Shown in pieces: positions 50,688-60,118 of a stretch of DNA of 64,000 bases; within the stretch, counting starts at the first letter, position 1; every line of letters starts with the position of its first letter. The translations under genes were made by a program, and so were the position numbers. Under the pieces are notes generated by a model, which searched no databases, was not told the DNA's origin, and was given only the letters and a program-made list of their open reading frames with translations. Source of the stretch: Advenella incenata. Its GTDB lineage: Bacteria; Pseudomonadota; Gammaproteobacteria; Burkholderiales; Burkholderiaceae_B. The stretch is taken from NCBI RefSeq assembly GCF_004217095.1, contig NZ_SHKO01000001.1, positions 930,001 to 994,000 of the forward strand, in the 5' to 3' direction.

Positions 50688-51986
50688 ATGACTGAGTATT
50701 TCGATGCTCTGGAAGTGCGCGATCAGACGCAGCGCGAGGCCGATCTGTTTGCCGCGTTGCCCGCGGCGCTGGCGACGGCACGCGAGCGTGCGCCGGCGAT
50801 TGCCGCACAGTTGCAGGATGTGCAGGTGGACCGCATCACCAGTCGCCAGGCGCTGGCCGCCATTCCGGTATTGCGTAAATCCGAGCTGCTCAAGCGACAG
50901 CAAGAGCAACGCAAGCAGGCCGGTGAAAAGGCCGCCCACGCGGGCCCTGGTGCTGCCACTGTGGTGCAACGCGTCTTTGGCGGCTTTTCAACAATTGGCT
51001 GGGGTGATGCGGCGCGCGTATTTGCCTCTCCCGGTCCCATTTATGAGCCCGAGAGCAAACGGGCCGACTACTGGCGTTTTGGCCGCGCCCTGTATGCCGC
51101 AGGCTTTCGAGCCAACACGCTGTTGTACAACTGCTTTTCGTATCATTTCACCCCTGCCGGTTCCATGTTTGAAACCGCCGGGCTGGCCATCGGCTGCACG
51201 GTGTTTCCGGGCGGAGTTGGTCAGACTGAGATGCAGGTCGCCACCATCCACGATCTGCAGCCCGAGGGTTATGCAGGCACGCCCAGCTTTCTCAAACTGA
51301 TTCTGGAGAAGGCCGACGAGATGCAGATCGCATTGCCCTCTTTGAAACGTGCGCTGTTTTCCGGGGAAGCATTTCCGCCGTCGTTGCAGACCTGGTTCGC
51401 ACAACGCGGGATCCACGGCTATCAGGCCTATGGCACTGCCGACCTGGGTCTGATCGCCTATGAGTCCGAAGCGCGGGACGGGCTGATCATTGGTGAGGAT
51501 ATTGTGCTGGAGATTGTGCGGCCCGGCACCAATGAGCCGGTACCCGAGGGCGAGGTAGGGGAAATCGTGGTGACCACCCTCAATCCCGATTATCCGCTAC
51601 TGCGCTTTGGTACCGGAGATCTCTCGGCGATCATGCCCGGGCATTCGGCCTGCGGCCGCACCAACAAGCGGATTCGCGGCTGGATGGGACGTGCCGACCA
51701 GACGACCAAGGTGCGGGGCATGTTTGTGCATCCCGAGCAAGTGGCCAGGATCGTTGCCCGCTTTGAGCAGGTGAACAAGGCCAGGCTGGTCGTTTCCGGT
51801 GAAACCGGGCGCGATGACATGACCCTGTTTGTGGAAGTGGACGGAGAACCTGTCGCAGGCCTGCAGGAAAAACTGGGCAATGTGGTGCGGGAGGAGACCA
51901 AGCTGCGTGCCACCATTGTTTTTGTCGGGGTCGGCGAACTGGCCAATGACGGCAAGGTCATTGAAGATAGCCGCTCTTACGAATAA
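50688..51986 (+). CDS. Phenylacetate-CoA ligase family protein (PaaK-like)
   Basis: A 432-residue ANL enzyme of the shorter PaaK type. It has TLLYNCFSYHFTPAGSMFETAG near residues 145-165 (core NCFSYHFTPAG), GYAGTPSFLKLILEKA, AYGTADLGLIAYE near 245 and GRADQTTKVRGMFVHPEQV near 325. The usual PaaK glycine-rich ATP loop is not obvious here, so ATP binding should be checked. It ends the Liv operon and suggests that the imported substrate, or a product, is an aromatic or phenylacetate-like acid. Confidence 0.8.
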   Translation: MTEYFDALEVRDQTQREADLFAALPAALATARERAPAIAAQLQDVQVDRITSRQALAAIPVLRKSELLKRQQEQRKQAGEKAAHAGPGAATVVQRVFGGFSTIGWGDAARVFASPGPIYEPESKRADYWRFGRALYAAGFRANTLLYNCFSYHFTPAGSMFETAGLAIGCTVFPGGVGQTEMQVATIHDLQPEGYAGTPSFLKLILEKADEMQIALPSLKRALFSGEAFPPSLQTWFAQRGIHGYQAYGTADLGLIAYESEARDGLIIGEDIVLEIVRPGTNEPVPEGEVGEIVVTTLNPDYPLLRFGTGDLSAIMPGHSACGRTNKRIRGWMGRADQTTKVRGMFVHPEQVARIVARFEQVNKARLVVSGETGRDDMTLFVEVDGEPVAGLQEKLGNVVREETKLRATIVFVGVGELANDGKVIEDSRSYE

Positions 51987-52015
51987 AAAAGAACCGGTCT
52001 CAGAGGGGCGGGTTC
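51984..52015 (-). terminator. Weak terminator of the lipoate ligase-like gene
   Basis: Read on the minus strand, arms GAACC / GGTTC (six pairs if one C is bulged) overlap the stop codon and are followed by six T and ATTC. It lies between two convergent genes. The stem is short. Confidence 0.4.
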
Positions 52016-52713
52016 CGCAGCGCCTGCAACAGGGTCGGTTCAAAGTCGCTTGCAGGGCTGCCCAGCAGCTCTATCACCGAGGTGGTTTTTTCGGGCAGAT
52101 AGCGTACCGGGCTGTGCAGCGCCGCTTCAAAACGGTTTGCCATGTCGGTCAGTTCGGCGCTGTTGGCATTGACCAGAATCACTGCATGCGACAGCAGCGA
52201 AAAGGTGGGCGTTGCTGCCGTTCTGTTGCGCCGCCAGTATTGGGCCGTGCCGGCTATTTTTTTACCGGCAACGGCCAGGTTGAACCGACCGTCGCAGAAT
52301 GAGCCCTGCACCGGCTGGGGCGTTGCATGAATGCCGCAAGCGACCAGCGCCTGGGCAATCAGTTCACACAGACCAAGGTAATGTGCTTCGACTTGTTGCA
52401 GCGGATAATTGGCCTGGACCGGGTAGGCCAGGTGTAAATTGATTACCCCGGCCGCCTGGGGCACCACACCCCCGCCGGAGAGGCGGACATCTACGGGCAG
52501 GCCGGTTGCGGCCAATTGTCTGCTGGCCGCTTCAAAGCGCGGGTGGCGCTGATAACTGCGCGGTACGCTGATCCCGCGGCTGGCTTGGTGGATGACCGCA
52601 AGGCGCTGACCCTGCTGGTCGACCCGATCCAGCAGACGCGTCTCGCTATCCCGACGGCTGCATCCATCTTCAAAAATGGTACTGGGCGGCAAGGCAAAAA
52701 AGGGCGTATTCAT
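52000..52713 (-). CDS. Lipoate-protein ligase A family protein
   Basis: A 237-residue protein of the BPL/LplA/LipB superfamily. It has RLSGGGVVPQAAGVINLHL near 75-93, where active LplA has RxSGGGAVxHDxGNLN, and CDGRFNLAVAGKKIAGTAQ near 140-158, which contains the catalytic lysine. It would attach lipoate or octanoate to a carrier protein, complementing LipB/LipA encoded near 17 kb, or act as an amidotransferase. The usual HD after the triple glycine is replaced by QA, so the substrate may differ. It stands alone between the CoA ligase gene and def. Confidence 0.75.
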   Translation of the reverse strand: MNTPFFALPPSTIFEDGCSRRDSETRLLDRVDQQGQRLAVIHQASRGISVPRSYQRHPRFEAASRQLAATGLPVDVRLSGGGVVPQAAGVINLHLAYPVQANYPLQQVEAHYLGLCELIAQALVACGIHATPQPVQGSFCDGRFNLAVAGKKIAGTAQYWRRNRTAATPTFSLLSHAVILVNANSAELTDMANRFEAALHSPVRYLPEKTTSVIELLGSPASDFEPTLLQALRNPPL

Positions 52714-52786
52714 GTTGGCTGGCAGTCCTGTCGCAACTGATGTCGGTCCAGGCGGCGGGCAGAAGGGGCCAACGCACAGTGGCTAA

Positions 52787-52800
52787 CTACCGGTCGGTAG
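52787..52800. promoter_or_regulatory. Inverted repeat upstream of the lipoate ligase-like gene
   Basis: CTACCG-GT-CGGTAG has six-base arms with a two-base spacer, similar in type to TetR-family operators, and lies about 75 bases upstream of the gene starting at 52713. No TetR gene is nearby. The remaining 263-base gap to def holds no gene. Confidence 0.3.
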
Positions 52801-52976
52801 AAAAGGATTGTGAGAGCGCTGGAAAGATCTGGACGGTTATATTTGGAGATCGGCCATGGGCGCTTGCTCATTGGCGATGGTGATTGGCGCGCTTGCGATC
52901 CGGATGAGTCCAGACAGGCCCGATTCTGAGGACAGCGGCGGCCTTTGCGAGTCTGCATCCGGCCGTTCCTGCTCAA

Positions 52977-53489
52977 TCAGGCCTCGGCCTGTTCCTTGGC
53001 TTGCTTTTTAAGCCTGGTCTTGATGCGGCTTTGCTTTAAGGACGACAGATATTCCACAAATACCTTTCCCAGCAAGTGATCCAGTTCGTGCTGGACGCAT
53101 ACGGCCAACAGGCCTTCTGCGTCAAATTCGAAGGTTTCTCCCTGCTCGTTGAGCGCACGTACGCGAATGCTGGCCGAGCGCTCCACCTTGTCGTAAACAC
53201 CGGGCACCGACAGGCAGCCTTCTTCATACACCTGTTTATCGTCGCTTTTCCAGATAATTTCAGGGTTGATGAGCGCCAGCAGGTCGTCGCCTTCTTCGGA
53301 GACATCAATGACCACCACGCGCTCATGCACGTTGACCTGGGTCGCAGCCAGCCCCACGCCGGGCGCAGCATACATGGTTTCAGCCATGTCGCGGACAAGC
53401 TGGCGAATGCGGTCATCCACCTGGGCTACCGGTTTTGCTACCGTGTGCAGCCGGGGATCGGGAAATTGAAGAATAGGTAAGAGTGCCAT
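52977..53489 (-). CDS. def: Peptide deformylase
   Basis: A 170-residue metalloenzyme removing the N-formyl group from nascent proteins. All three motifs are intact: GVGLAATQV at 44-52, EGCLS at 90-94 with cysteine 92, and HELDH at 134-138. The ATG at 53489 is preferred over the TTG at 53495. It is divergent from dprA and separated from its usual partner fmt by about 5 kb. Confidence 0.96.
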   Translation of the reverse strand: MALLPILQFPDPRLHTVAKPVAQVDDRIRQLVRDMAETMYAAPGVGLAATQVNVHERVVVIDVSEEGDDLLALINPEIIWKSDDKQVYEEGCLSVPGVYDKVERSASIRVRALNEQGETFEFDAEGLLAVCVQHELDHLLGKVFVEYLSSLKQSRIKTRLKKQAKEQAEA

Positions 53490-53663
53490 GGCCAATATTA
53501 TAATTGAAATCGATGCTGCTTGGGGTTCTCAGCCCGTCGGGCGCCTCTGGCGCAGCGGGTCAAATTGCATGATGAATCGGAATCCTGGGGGTGTCGCAGA
53601 AAAATCATCATTCTCATGCGGCTATATTCCTATAATAGGGTGTTTTCTCACAAATTCAAGCGG

Positions 53664-54941
53664 ATGGTTATGGCAATGTCAGATGAAGAGCGGTACGCGT
53701 GGATTCGTCTCACGCTGGAACCCGGGATAGGCCCGGTCACTGCCCGTCATCTGCTGGTTGCCTTCGGGTTGCCTCAGGATATTTTTGGCGCCTCGGTTGC
53801 AGCGCTGATGAAGGTGGTGCCCCAGAAACAGGCGGTGCAACTGGCCGCGGCGGTCGACCCGGTTACCCACACCCTGATCGAGCGCACTTTCGACTGGCTG
53901 GCCCGCCCCGGCCATCATATCGTGACGCTGGCCGATGAACTGTATCCTGCCCGGTTGCTGGATACTGCCGATCCGCCGTCCCTGCTTTATGTGGACGGGG
54001 ATCCCCAGGCGCTGTCCCGGCCCGTGCTTGCCATGGTGGGCGCGCGTTCGGCCACGGCTGGCGGTACCGATAATGCCTTCGCTTTCGCACGGCATCTGGC
54101 CGATGCCGGCTGGACCATCGCCAGCGGCCTGGCCCAGGGCATTGACGCGGCCGCTCACGAGGGCGCGTTGGCCAGCGGCGCGGCGCCGGCCACCATTGCG
54201 GTCATGGGAACGGGCATCAATCGCGTCTATCCCGCAGCCAACAAGGGGCTGGCCATGCGGATCCGGGAGCAGGGGGCGTTGGTCAGCGAGTTGCCGCTGG
54301 ATACCGCGGCGGTGGTGCACCAGTTTCCCCGTCGCAACCGCATTGTCGCCGGGCTCTCGCTCGGCGTACTGGTGGTCGAAGCTGCGCAACGCAGCGGCTC
54401 GCTGATTACCGCGCGTCTGGCCGGGGAAAACGGTCGCGAAGTGTTTGCCATTCCGGGTTCCATTCATTCGCCCTTGTCACGTGGCTGCCATGCGCTGATC
54501 CGGCAGGGCGCCAAATTGGTGGAAACGGCCGAAGACATCCTGGAGGAGCTTGCGCGCAGCGGTTCAGCGCCCAAGGCTGGCAGCGGTTCGGGCCGTGAAT
54601 CCCGGCAGGAGGCGCTGCCTGGTTCGAAGCTTGCGGGCAGACCCCAGGCGCCTCTGAGCGCCGTAACGTCCAGAAGCCCCGAAATGCCTGTCGTGCCGCG
54701 GGAGGCGCAACCGGACGGCGCGGGTAGCACGCCAGTGGTGGCCACGGGCACCCGCAATGCGGCACACCAGCAACTGCTGGAGCAGATGGGGTTTGACCCG
54801 GTTTCCATGGATTTGCTGCTGGTCAGGCTTGACACGACGGTGGGCAAGCTGGCGGGTTTGCTGAACGAACTAGAAATGACCGGTAAAATCGTGCGCCTGC
54901 CTGACGGACGCTATCTGCAACGGGTGAATCACTTACAATAA
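53664..54941 (+). CDS. dprA: DNA processing protein DprA
   Basis: A 425-residue protein that loads RecA onto incoming single-stranded DNA during natural transformation. After an N-terminal SAM-like region (about 5-65), the Rossmann domain shows GARSATAGGTDNAFAFARHLADAGW (core GARSATAGG) near 130 and SGLAQGIDAAAHEGAL and GTGINRVYPAANKGLA in the middle. A long Ala/Gly/Pro/Ser/Arg-rich linker (about 300-365) leads to a C-terminal winged helix with QMGFDPVSMDLL. Starts at 53664, 53670 and 53676 are all possible. Confidence 0.94.
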   Translation: MVMAMSDEERYAWIRLTLEPGIGPVTARHLLVAFGLPQDIFGASVAALMKVVPQKQAVQLAAAVDPVTHTLIERTFDWLARPGHHIVTLADELYPARLLDTADPPSLLYVDGDPQALSRPVLAMVGARSATAGGTDNAFAFARHLADAGWTIASGLAQGIDAAAHEGALASGAAPATIAVMGTGINRVYPAANKGLAMRIREQGALVSELPLDTAAVVHQFPRRNRIVAGLSLGVLVVEAAQRSGSLITARLAGENGREVFAIPGSIHSPLSRGCHALIRQGAKLVETAEDILEELARSGSAPKAGSGSGRESRQEALPGSKLAGRPQAPLSAVTSRSPEMPVVPREAQPDGAGSTPVVATGTRNAAHQQLLEQMGFDPVSMDLLLVRLDTTVGKLAGLLNELEMTGKIVRLPDGRYLQRVNHLQ

Positions 54942-55101
54942 ACAGCGCAGCAGAGTCGATGCCGTCACCGATGGCATAGCGGTGTTCGTCCGGTACCTCC
55001 GTGCCGGCCATTGCCACCGCAGCAGTCCCCAAAAATAGGGGGGGCGGCAACAATGCGCCAGCCAGGTTCTACTTATATCCAAGCCCAAACAGGAGCGCTT
55101 A

Positions 55102-55680
55102 ATGAGCACCAAGTTCAAAGTTCTGATCATCATCGGCAGTCTTCGTGAAAAATCCTATAATGCGGCGATCGCCCGGCAACTGGCTGAGCTGGCGCCGGAT
55201 AATCTGGAACTGGTTTACGCTCCTTCCATTGGCACGTTACCTCACTATAACCAGGACGTGCAGGATGCCGGGTTTCCCAAGGAAGTCCAGGCGTTTGCCG
55301 ACGCCATTGTTGCAGCCGATGGCCTGATCTTTGTGACGCCTGAATATAACTATTCGGTGCCTGGTGTGCTCAAAAACGCGATTGACTGGGTATCGCGCCT
55401 GCGTCCGCTGCCGTTTGACAACAAGGTAGGCTCAATCATTTCGGCCTCGGGCGGCGCCATCGGCGGGGCCAGAATGCAGTATCACCTGCGCCAGATCCTG
55501 GTTGCGATGAATATACATCTGGTCAATCGGCCCGAAATCATGGTCGGCACAGTACAGAACAAAACTGAAGGCGAAGGAGGCAAGATTACCGACGAAACGA
55601 CGCTAACCTTCATTGGCAATAATCTGAAGGAACTGGCTCGCATGCTCGAGCTGCATCATCAAAAACAGAATCAAGCCTGA
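55102..55680 (+). CDS. NAD(P)H-dependent FMN reductase (flavodoxin-like fold)
   Basis: A 192-residue flavoprotein. The FMN phosphate loop GSLREKSYN is at about residues 12-20, the TPEYNYSVPGVLKNAIDW motif near 79-96 is the family hallmark, and SASGGAIGGAR follows. Homologues reduce FMN, quinones, chromate or azo dyes. An AGGAGCG ribosome binding site precedes the ATG. The HMG-CoA lyase gene starts 12 bases after the stop, so the two may share a transcript. Confidence 0.9.
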   Translation: MSTKFKVLIIIGSLREKSYNAAIARQLAELAPDNLELVYAPSIGTLPHYNQDVQDAGFPKEVQAFADAIVAADGLIFVTPEYNYSVPGVLKNAIDWVSRLRPLPFDNKVGSIISASGGAIGGARMQYHLRQILVAMNIHLVNRPEIMVGTVQNKTEGEGGKITDETTLTFIGNNLKELARMLELHHQKQNQA

Positions 55681-55692
55681 TCGGAGATAGTC

Positions 55693-56604
55693 ATGGCAAT
55701 TGCGGAACGCGTAAAAGTGGTTGAAGTGGGGCCTCGCGATGGCCTGCAGAATGAAAAGCAATTTGTTCCAACCGACATTAAAGTCGAGCTGATCAATCGC
55801 CTGTCGGCTGCCGGTTTTCAGAATGTGGAAGCTGCCTCATTCGTATCGCCCAAGTGGGTGCCGCAAATGGCCGATGGCGCAGAGGTCATGGCTGCCATCG
55901 AGCGCCGGCCAGGCACCATTTATTCCGTTCTTACACCGAATCTGAAAGGGTTCGAAGGGGCGCTTGCCGCCGGCGCCGACGAGGTGGTGATTTTTGGCGC
56001 AGCCAGTGAATCCTTTTCTCAGCGCAATATCAATTGCTCCATTGCCGAATCCATTGCGCGTTTCGAGCCGGTGGCCAGTGCGGCCAAAGAGGCCGGCCTG
56101 CGCGTGCGTGCGAGCATCAGCTGCGCGCTGGGCTGTCCGTACGAGGGCGAGATCGCGCCGGCTGCGGTGGCCGATGTGGTCAAGCGCATGCTGGCACTGG
56201 GTTGTAATGAAATTGATATTGCAGACACGATTGGGGTGGGCACGCCGCGCAAGGTGACGGCAGTCATGAACGCCGTATCTGCGGTGGCCGATCCTGCCAT
56301 GTTGTCTGCGCATTTTCACGATACCTATGGCATGGCGCTGGCCAATATTCTGGCCGCGCTCGAAGCGGGGATTGCCATTGTGCACTCGTCTGCGGCCGGT
56401 CTGGGCGGCTGCCCCTATGCCAAGGGTGCGACCGGCAATGTCGCTACTGAAGACGTACTGTATATGCTGCATGGCATGGACATCGAAACCGGTATCGACC
56501 TGGATCAGGTCATCAGCACCGGCCAGTGGATCTCCGATTACCTGCAGCGCGCCAATTCCAGTCGTGCCGGCAAGGCCATTATTACCAAACGACAGGCGGC
56601 GTAA
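55693..56604 (+). CDS. mvaB: Hydroxymethylglutaryl-CoA lyase
   Basis: A 303-residue TIM-barrel enzyme cleaving HMG-CoA to acetoacetate and acetyl-CoA, in leucine degradation. It has EVGPRDGLQNE at residues 11-21, SFVSPKWVPQMAD near 50, the metal site HFHDTYG near 216 and the signature GLGGCPYAKGATGN near 248 with the catalytic cysteine. The product acetoacetate could feed the 3-hydroxybutyrate dehydrogenase encoded near 4.5 kb. It is preceded by the FMN reductase and followed closely by a small membrane protein gene. Confidence 0.94.
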   Translation: MAIAERVKVVEVGPRDGLQNEKQFVPTDIKVELINRLSAAGFQNVEAASFVSPKWVPQMADGAEVMAAIERRPGTIYSVLTPNLKGFEGALAAGADEVVIFGAASESFSQRNINCSIAESIARFEPVASAAKEAGLRVRASISCALGCPYEGEIAPAAVADVVKRMLALGCNEIDIADTIGVGTPRKVTAVMNAVSAVADPAMLSAHFHDTYGMALANILAALEAGIAIVHSSAAGLGGCPYAKGATGNVATEDVLYMLHGMDIETGIDLDQVISTGQWISDYLQRANSSRAGKAIITKRQAA

Positions 56605-56612
56605 GCGCATTT

Positions 56613-57092
56613 ATGGTCATCAATTTCCTGCCGCTTTCCGAGTCCGAACGCGACCAGTTGCTCGCTTCGATCGAACCCTTGCCCATTCGCGGGCCGGCCT
56701 GGCCTGCCTGGGTAAAAACAGTCGCCTGGGGTATTCTGGGTCTTATCGTATTGCAGTCGCTTGTGGCTTTCAACAAGGCCGGGGTGCAGGTGCTGTTTTC
56801 CATGACAGGACTGATTCTGCTGGTTGTTTTCCTGGCACTTGCCGTCACGACCCGCTATATGCAGACCTCTGTCACCACGATAGATTCACAGGGGCTGCGG
56901 CAAAGCTGGCTGACCCGCCGTGAAGTGGCCTGGGAAGACGTGACCTTTGCCAAGTTTGTGCCAATGCTCGCGTCCAAGCGGCTGGTGGTCTTCACAAAAA
57001 AAGGCAAACCCGTGGTGTTCCAGGGTGGCACTCAGGATCTGCAGGTGGCGTTTGCAAAAATTTCGCTGGCGTTCAAGAACCGCAAGGTGTGA
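56613..57092 (+). CDS. Small membrane protein with PH-like domain, function unknown
   Basis: A 159-residue protein I do not recognise specifically. Two hydrophobic helices lie at about residues 30-75, followed by a beta-rich region with TTIDSQGLRQSWLTRREVAWEDV and KRLVVFTKKGKPVVFQGGT (cores SQGLRQSW and VAWEDV), the pattern of bacterial PH-like domains after a membrane hairpin. It starts eight bases after mvaB. The 229 bases after it (57093-57321) show no gene. Confidence 0.7.
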   Translation: MVINFLPLSESERDQLLASIEPLPIRGPAWPAWVKTVAWGILGLIVLQSLVAFNKAGVQVLFSMTGLILLVVFLALAVTTRYMQTSVTTIDSQGLRQSWLTRREVAWEDVTFAKFVPMLASKRLVVFTKKGKPVVFQGGTQDLQVAFAKISLAFKNRKV

Positions 57093-57321
57093 TGCGAGAC
57101 AGCTGTGGGCATGCAATGCTTGCGGGTATTGCACCGATTAGGCGCTTGGGCAGACGAATATAACGATCGCAATCGACATGGCCCCTATGCCAGACGTGAT
57201 TGGCCTCTATCATTCTGCCTGTTTTCACTGAAAAATGCAGAAAACCCGATCTGTTGGCTGCAACGCATCGGTCAACGTCGCCGCTCAATGTATATGTGTC
57301 ATATCAGAAGTTCAACATCAC

Positions 57322-58299
57322 TTATTTACTGATCCCGTTGTCAGGGCCTGCGGGGGCGACAGTCACCGGATCAAAATGCGTCGTCACCTGCAAAATATCA
57401 TCGATCTGCATAATGCGCGCGCAGGCCAGCTCGGAAATTTCATGCGCCGCCAGGATGGTCATGTCCGACGGAAATTCAAGATGGACTTCGACCAGAATCA
57501 TGTCGCCGCTCTTGCGGGTCTTCAGATCATGAAATCCCAGCAGATTAGGCGTGTCATGCAAGGCCTGGCGAATCTGCTGTTCGATTTCATCGTCCACTGC
57601 GTGATCGGCAAGATCGCTCAAGGCGGCAAGGGAGAATTTGCCGCCCATGCGTGCAATCATGGCGCCCACCAGCAGCGCGGCAAGCGGATCGGCCATGGGA
57701 AACCCGGCAATGTTTGCCAGAATCCCGATGCCGACAACCAGCGATGACGCTGCATCCGAGCGCGCATGCCAGGCATTGGCGACCAGCAGGGCAGAGCGCA
57801 CGCGCTGCGCCTGGCGCAACATATAGCGAAACAGCAGTTCCTTAGCCATGAGCACGCTGATGGCGACAAACAGCGCGCTCAGATGCACGGTGGGGATCGT
57901 TGACGGATTGCTCAGGCGCAGCCCCGCGCTCCATACCATGGCCAACCCCACTCCAAGCATGATCAGCCCGATGGCCAGCGATGCGATCGTCTCAAATCGG
58001 CGGTGTCCAAAAGGGTGGCTGGCATCGGCCGCCCTGGCGGCATGGCGATTGGCAAATAGCACCACGAAATCGGAAAGAATGTCGGACAGCGAATGAATGG
58101 CGTCTGCAATCAATGCCTGTGAGTGGGCGAACACGCCCACAATGATCTGGAATATCACAAGGATGATATTGACGACGACGCTGATCCAGGTGCTGCGCCG
58201 GGCTACCTGCGAGCGTTCGCTTTCTGCGCCGGGTTCTGATGCCTGGTAGGAGGCAAGCCGGCGCGCAGGTACCGCAGAATGATCATGTTGATGTGTCAT
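57322..58299 (-). CDS. Cation diffusion facilitator family efflux transporter
   Basis: A 325-residue inner-membrane transporter with six helices and a C-terminal cytoplasmic domain. Helix two carries the metal-site [14 protein letters not shown] and helix five [12 protein letters not shown], both typical CDF histidine/aspartate motifs. A basic, His-rich N-terminus (HQHDHSA) is present. It would export divalent metals such as zinc or iron in exchange for protons. It is divergent from fmt. Confidence 0.92.
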   Translation of the reverse strand: MTHQHDHSAVPARRLASYQASEPGAESERSQVARRSTWISVVVNIILVIFQIIVGVFAHSQALIADAIHSLSDILSDFVVLFANRHAARAADASHPFGHRRFETIASLAIGLIMLGVGLAMVWSAGLRLSNPSTIPTVHLSALFVAISVLMAKELLFRYMLRQAQRVRSALLVANAWHARSDAASSLVVGIGILANIAGFPMADPLAALLVGAMIARMGGKFSLAALSDLADHAVDDEIEQQIRQALHDTPNLLGFHDLKTRKSGDMILVEVHLEFPSDMTILAAHEISELACARIMQIDDILQVTTHFDPVTVAPAGPDNGISK

Positions 58300-58375
58300 G
58301 TCGGTTGGGGCTGAAAATAAAAGCGTCTTTAAGGTATGCTACTCAATTGTCCATCACTTTCCAAGTAACACGATT

Positions 58376-59338
58376 ATGCTGAATGTTGTTTTTGCGGGAA
58401 CGCCCGAATTTGCGCGCCAGGCGCTGGCAGCGATTCTGCAGGCGGGGTTTTCGGTGCCATTGGTCATGACGCAGCCCGATCGTCCTGCGGGCCGGGGAAT
58501 GAAGCTGACGCCCAGCCCGGTCAAGCAGCAGGCGGTTGCACACAACATCCCTGTGATCCAGCCTGTCAGTCTGCGCCTGGATGGCAAGTATCCCGACGAG
58601 GCCGCCAGTGCCCGCCAGACGCTGCAAGCACTGCAGCCCGATGTCATGGTGGTGGCCGCCTACGGCTTGATTCTGCCGCAGTGGGTGTTGGATCTGCCTC
58701 GCTATGGCTGCTTGAATATCCATGCCAGCCTGTTGCCGCGCTGGCGCGGTGCGGCGCCCATTCAACGGGCGATCGAAGCCGGCGACAGCCAGACCGGTAT
58801 TGCAATCATGCAGATGGATGCTGGCCTGGACACAGGCAATGTCATCGCCAGCGAGACCCTGTCCATTGTGGACCAGAATGCAGCGCAACTGCACGATGAA
58901 CTGGCCGTTATGGGAGCACGGCAAATTGTCGCGGTGCTGCAGGCATTGGACAAAGACAGCGTGCTGCACTCAAGCCCGCAACCACAGGCCGGCGTCACGT
59001 ATGCCGCTAAACTGGACAAACGCGAAGCGGCGCTGGATTTATCAGAAGATGCCGTTACACTGGCGCGCCGTGTCCGTGCATTTAACCCTGCACCGGGAGC
59101 CAGCGTGATGCTGCCGGGACTGGACAGCCCGGTCAAGGTGTGGGATGCCTGCGCGATCGAAGGTGCCGCAGGGGCATCTGCTTCGGCAGTGCCCGGACAG
59201 GTGCTGGCTGTGACGCCCGAGGGCATTGATCTCGCTACGGGTAATGGCACATTGCGGCTATTGCAATTGCAGAAAGCGGGCGGCAAGCGTCAACCTGTAG
59301 CGGTTTTTGTCACAGGGTGGAAGCCGCCACAGGGCTGA
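58376..59338 (+). CDS. fmt: Methionyl-tRNA formyltransferase
   Basis: A 320-residue enzyme formylating initiator Met-tRNA with 10-formyltetrahydrofolate. It has [14 protein letters not shown] at the start, [15 protein letters not shown] near 40, the folate-site [16 protein letters not shown] near 118 and the [10 protein letters not shown] loop. The C-terminal OB-like tRNA-binding domain follows. The ATG at 58376 gives the usual length; the frame is open from 58298 without conservation. Confidence 0.96.
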   Translation: MLNVVFAGTPEFARQALAAILQAGFSVPLVMTQPDRPAGRGMKLTPSPVKQQAVAHNIPVIQPVSLRLDGKYPDEAASARQTLQALQPDVMVVAAYGLILPQWVLDLPRYGCLNIHASLLPRWRGAAPIQRAIEAGDSQTGIAIMQMDAGLDTGNVIASETLSIVDQNAAQLHDELAVMGARQIVAVLQALDKDSVLHSSPQPQAGVTYAAKLDKREAALDLSEDAVTLARRVRAFNPAPGASVMLPGLDSPVKVWDACAIEGAAGASASAVPGQVLAVTPEGIDLATGNGTLRLLQLQKAGGKRQPVAVFVTGWKPPQG

Positions 59339-59466
59339 CCCCCGGGCCTTGACCGGTGTGGCCGGCAAGCGATGCGCGCTTGGAGCATGCGCCGTGTTTG
59401 TGGGGCCGCTGAGGGTTCGCTTTGAGCCCGTTGTGGGACCGCGATGATCCGTTTTGAGTCGGTCCG

Positions 59467-60105
59467 TCAGGCGGGCAGCAACTGGGTCCGGATCTCATCC
59501 GGGGTGCAAAACAGAAACTGCGGTCCTTTTGCAGACAACACCTCTGGATGGTTATAGCCCCACGCCACGCTGGCGGCATGACAGCCCGATTCGCGCGCGG
59601 CGTCGATGTCGCGGATTTCATCGCCGATCAGCAAACAGGTTTCGGGCGCGCAGCCGGTTTGGCGGTACAGGGTCTTGAGCCTGGATGCTTTGCCAAACAG
59701 GTCGCTGCCGCAGCGATACTGGTCGATAAATTCGGTTGCCCGGCCCAACGTGCGGCGCACATTGACTTCACTGTTCGAGCTCAGGACAGCGATCTGGTAG
59801 CCGGCGTGCTTGAGCGCAGCCAGGACCTGCTCAATGCCTTCAAACAGATGCACATCCGGCGAGGCCTCCTGCATGCGTTGACGAAATTCCATCAGAATGG
59901 CGGGCGCTTTCCAGAAGGGGATATCCAGTGTGCTCAGAATATGGCGTACATCGCGGTGTCGCAACTGTTCCTTCTCGTCTTCGGCCGGGTTGCGAAACCC
60001 GTATTTTTGCGCCACACTGGCCAACACCGTATCAAACCACGGCAGGGTATCGGCCAGCGTGCCATCAAAGTCAAAGGCCAGCAACTGATAAGGCAGAGGC
60101 TTCAT
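59467..60105 (-). CDS. HAD superfamily phosphatase (phosphoglycolate phosphatase-like)
   Basis: A 212-residue haloacid dehalogenase-type hydrolase. Motif I is FDFDGTLADT near residues 11-20, motif II the VLSSNSE segment near 107, the motif III lysine lies in FGKASRLK, and motif IV is IGDEIRDIDAA near 162. A four-helix cap between motifs I and II marks it as subfamily IA. The substrate is unknown. It follows rimO by 13 bases, so the two probably share a transcript. Confidence 0.88.
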   Translation of the reverse strand: MKPLPYQLLAFDFDGTLADTLPWFDTVLASVAQKYGFRNPAEDEKEQLRHRDVRHILSTLDIPFWKAPAILMEFRQRMQEASPDVHLFEGIEQVLAALKHAGYQIAVLSSNSEVNVRRTLGRATEFIDQYRCGSDLFGKASRLKTLYRQTGCAPETCLLIGDEIRDIDAARESGCHAASVAWGYNHPEVLSAKGPQFLFCTPDEIRTQLLPA

Positions 60106-60118
60106 CGGTAAATCACAA

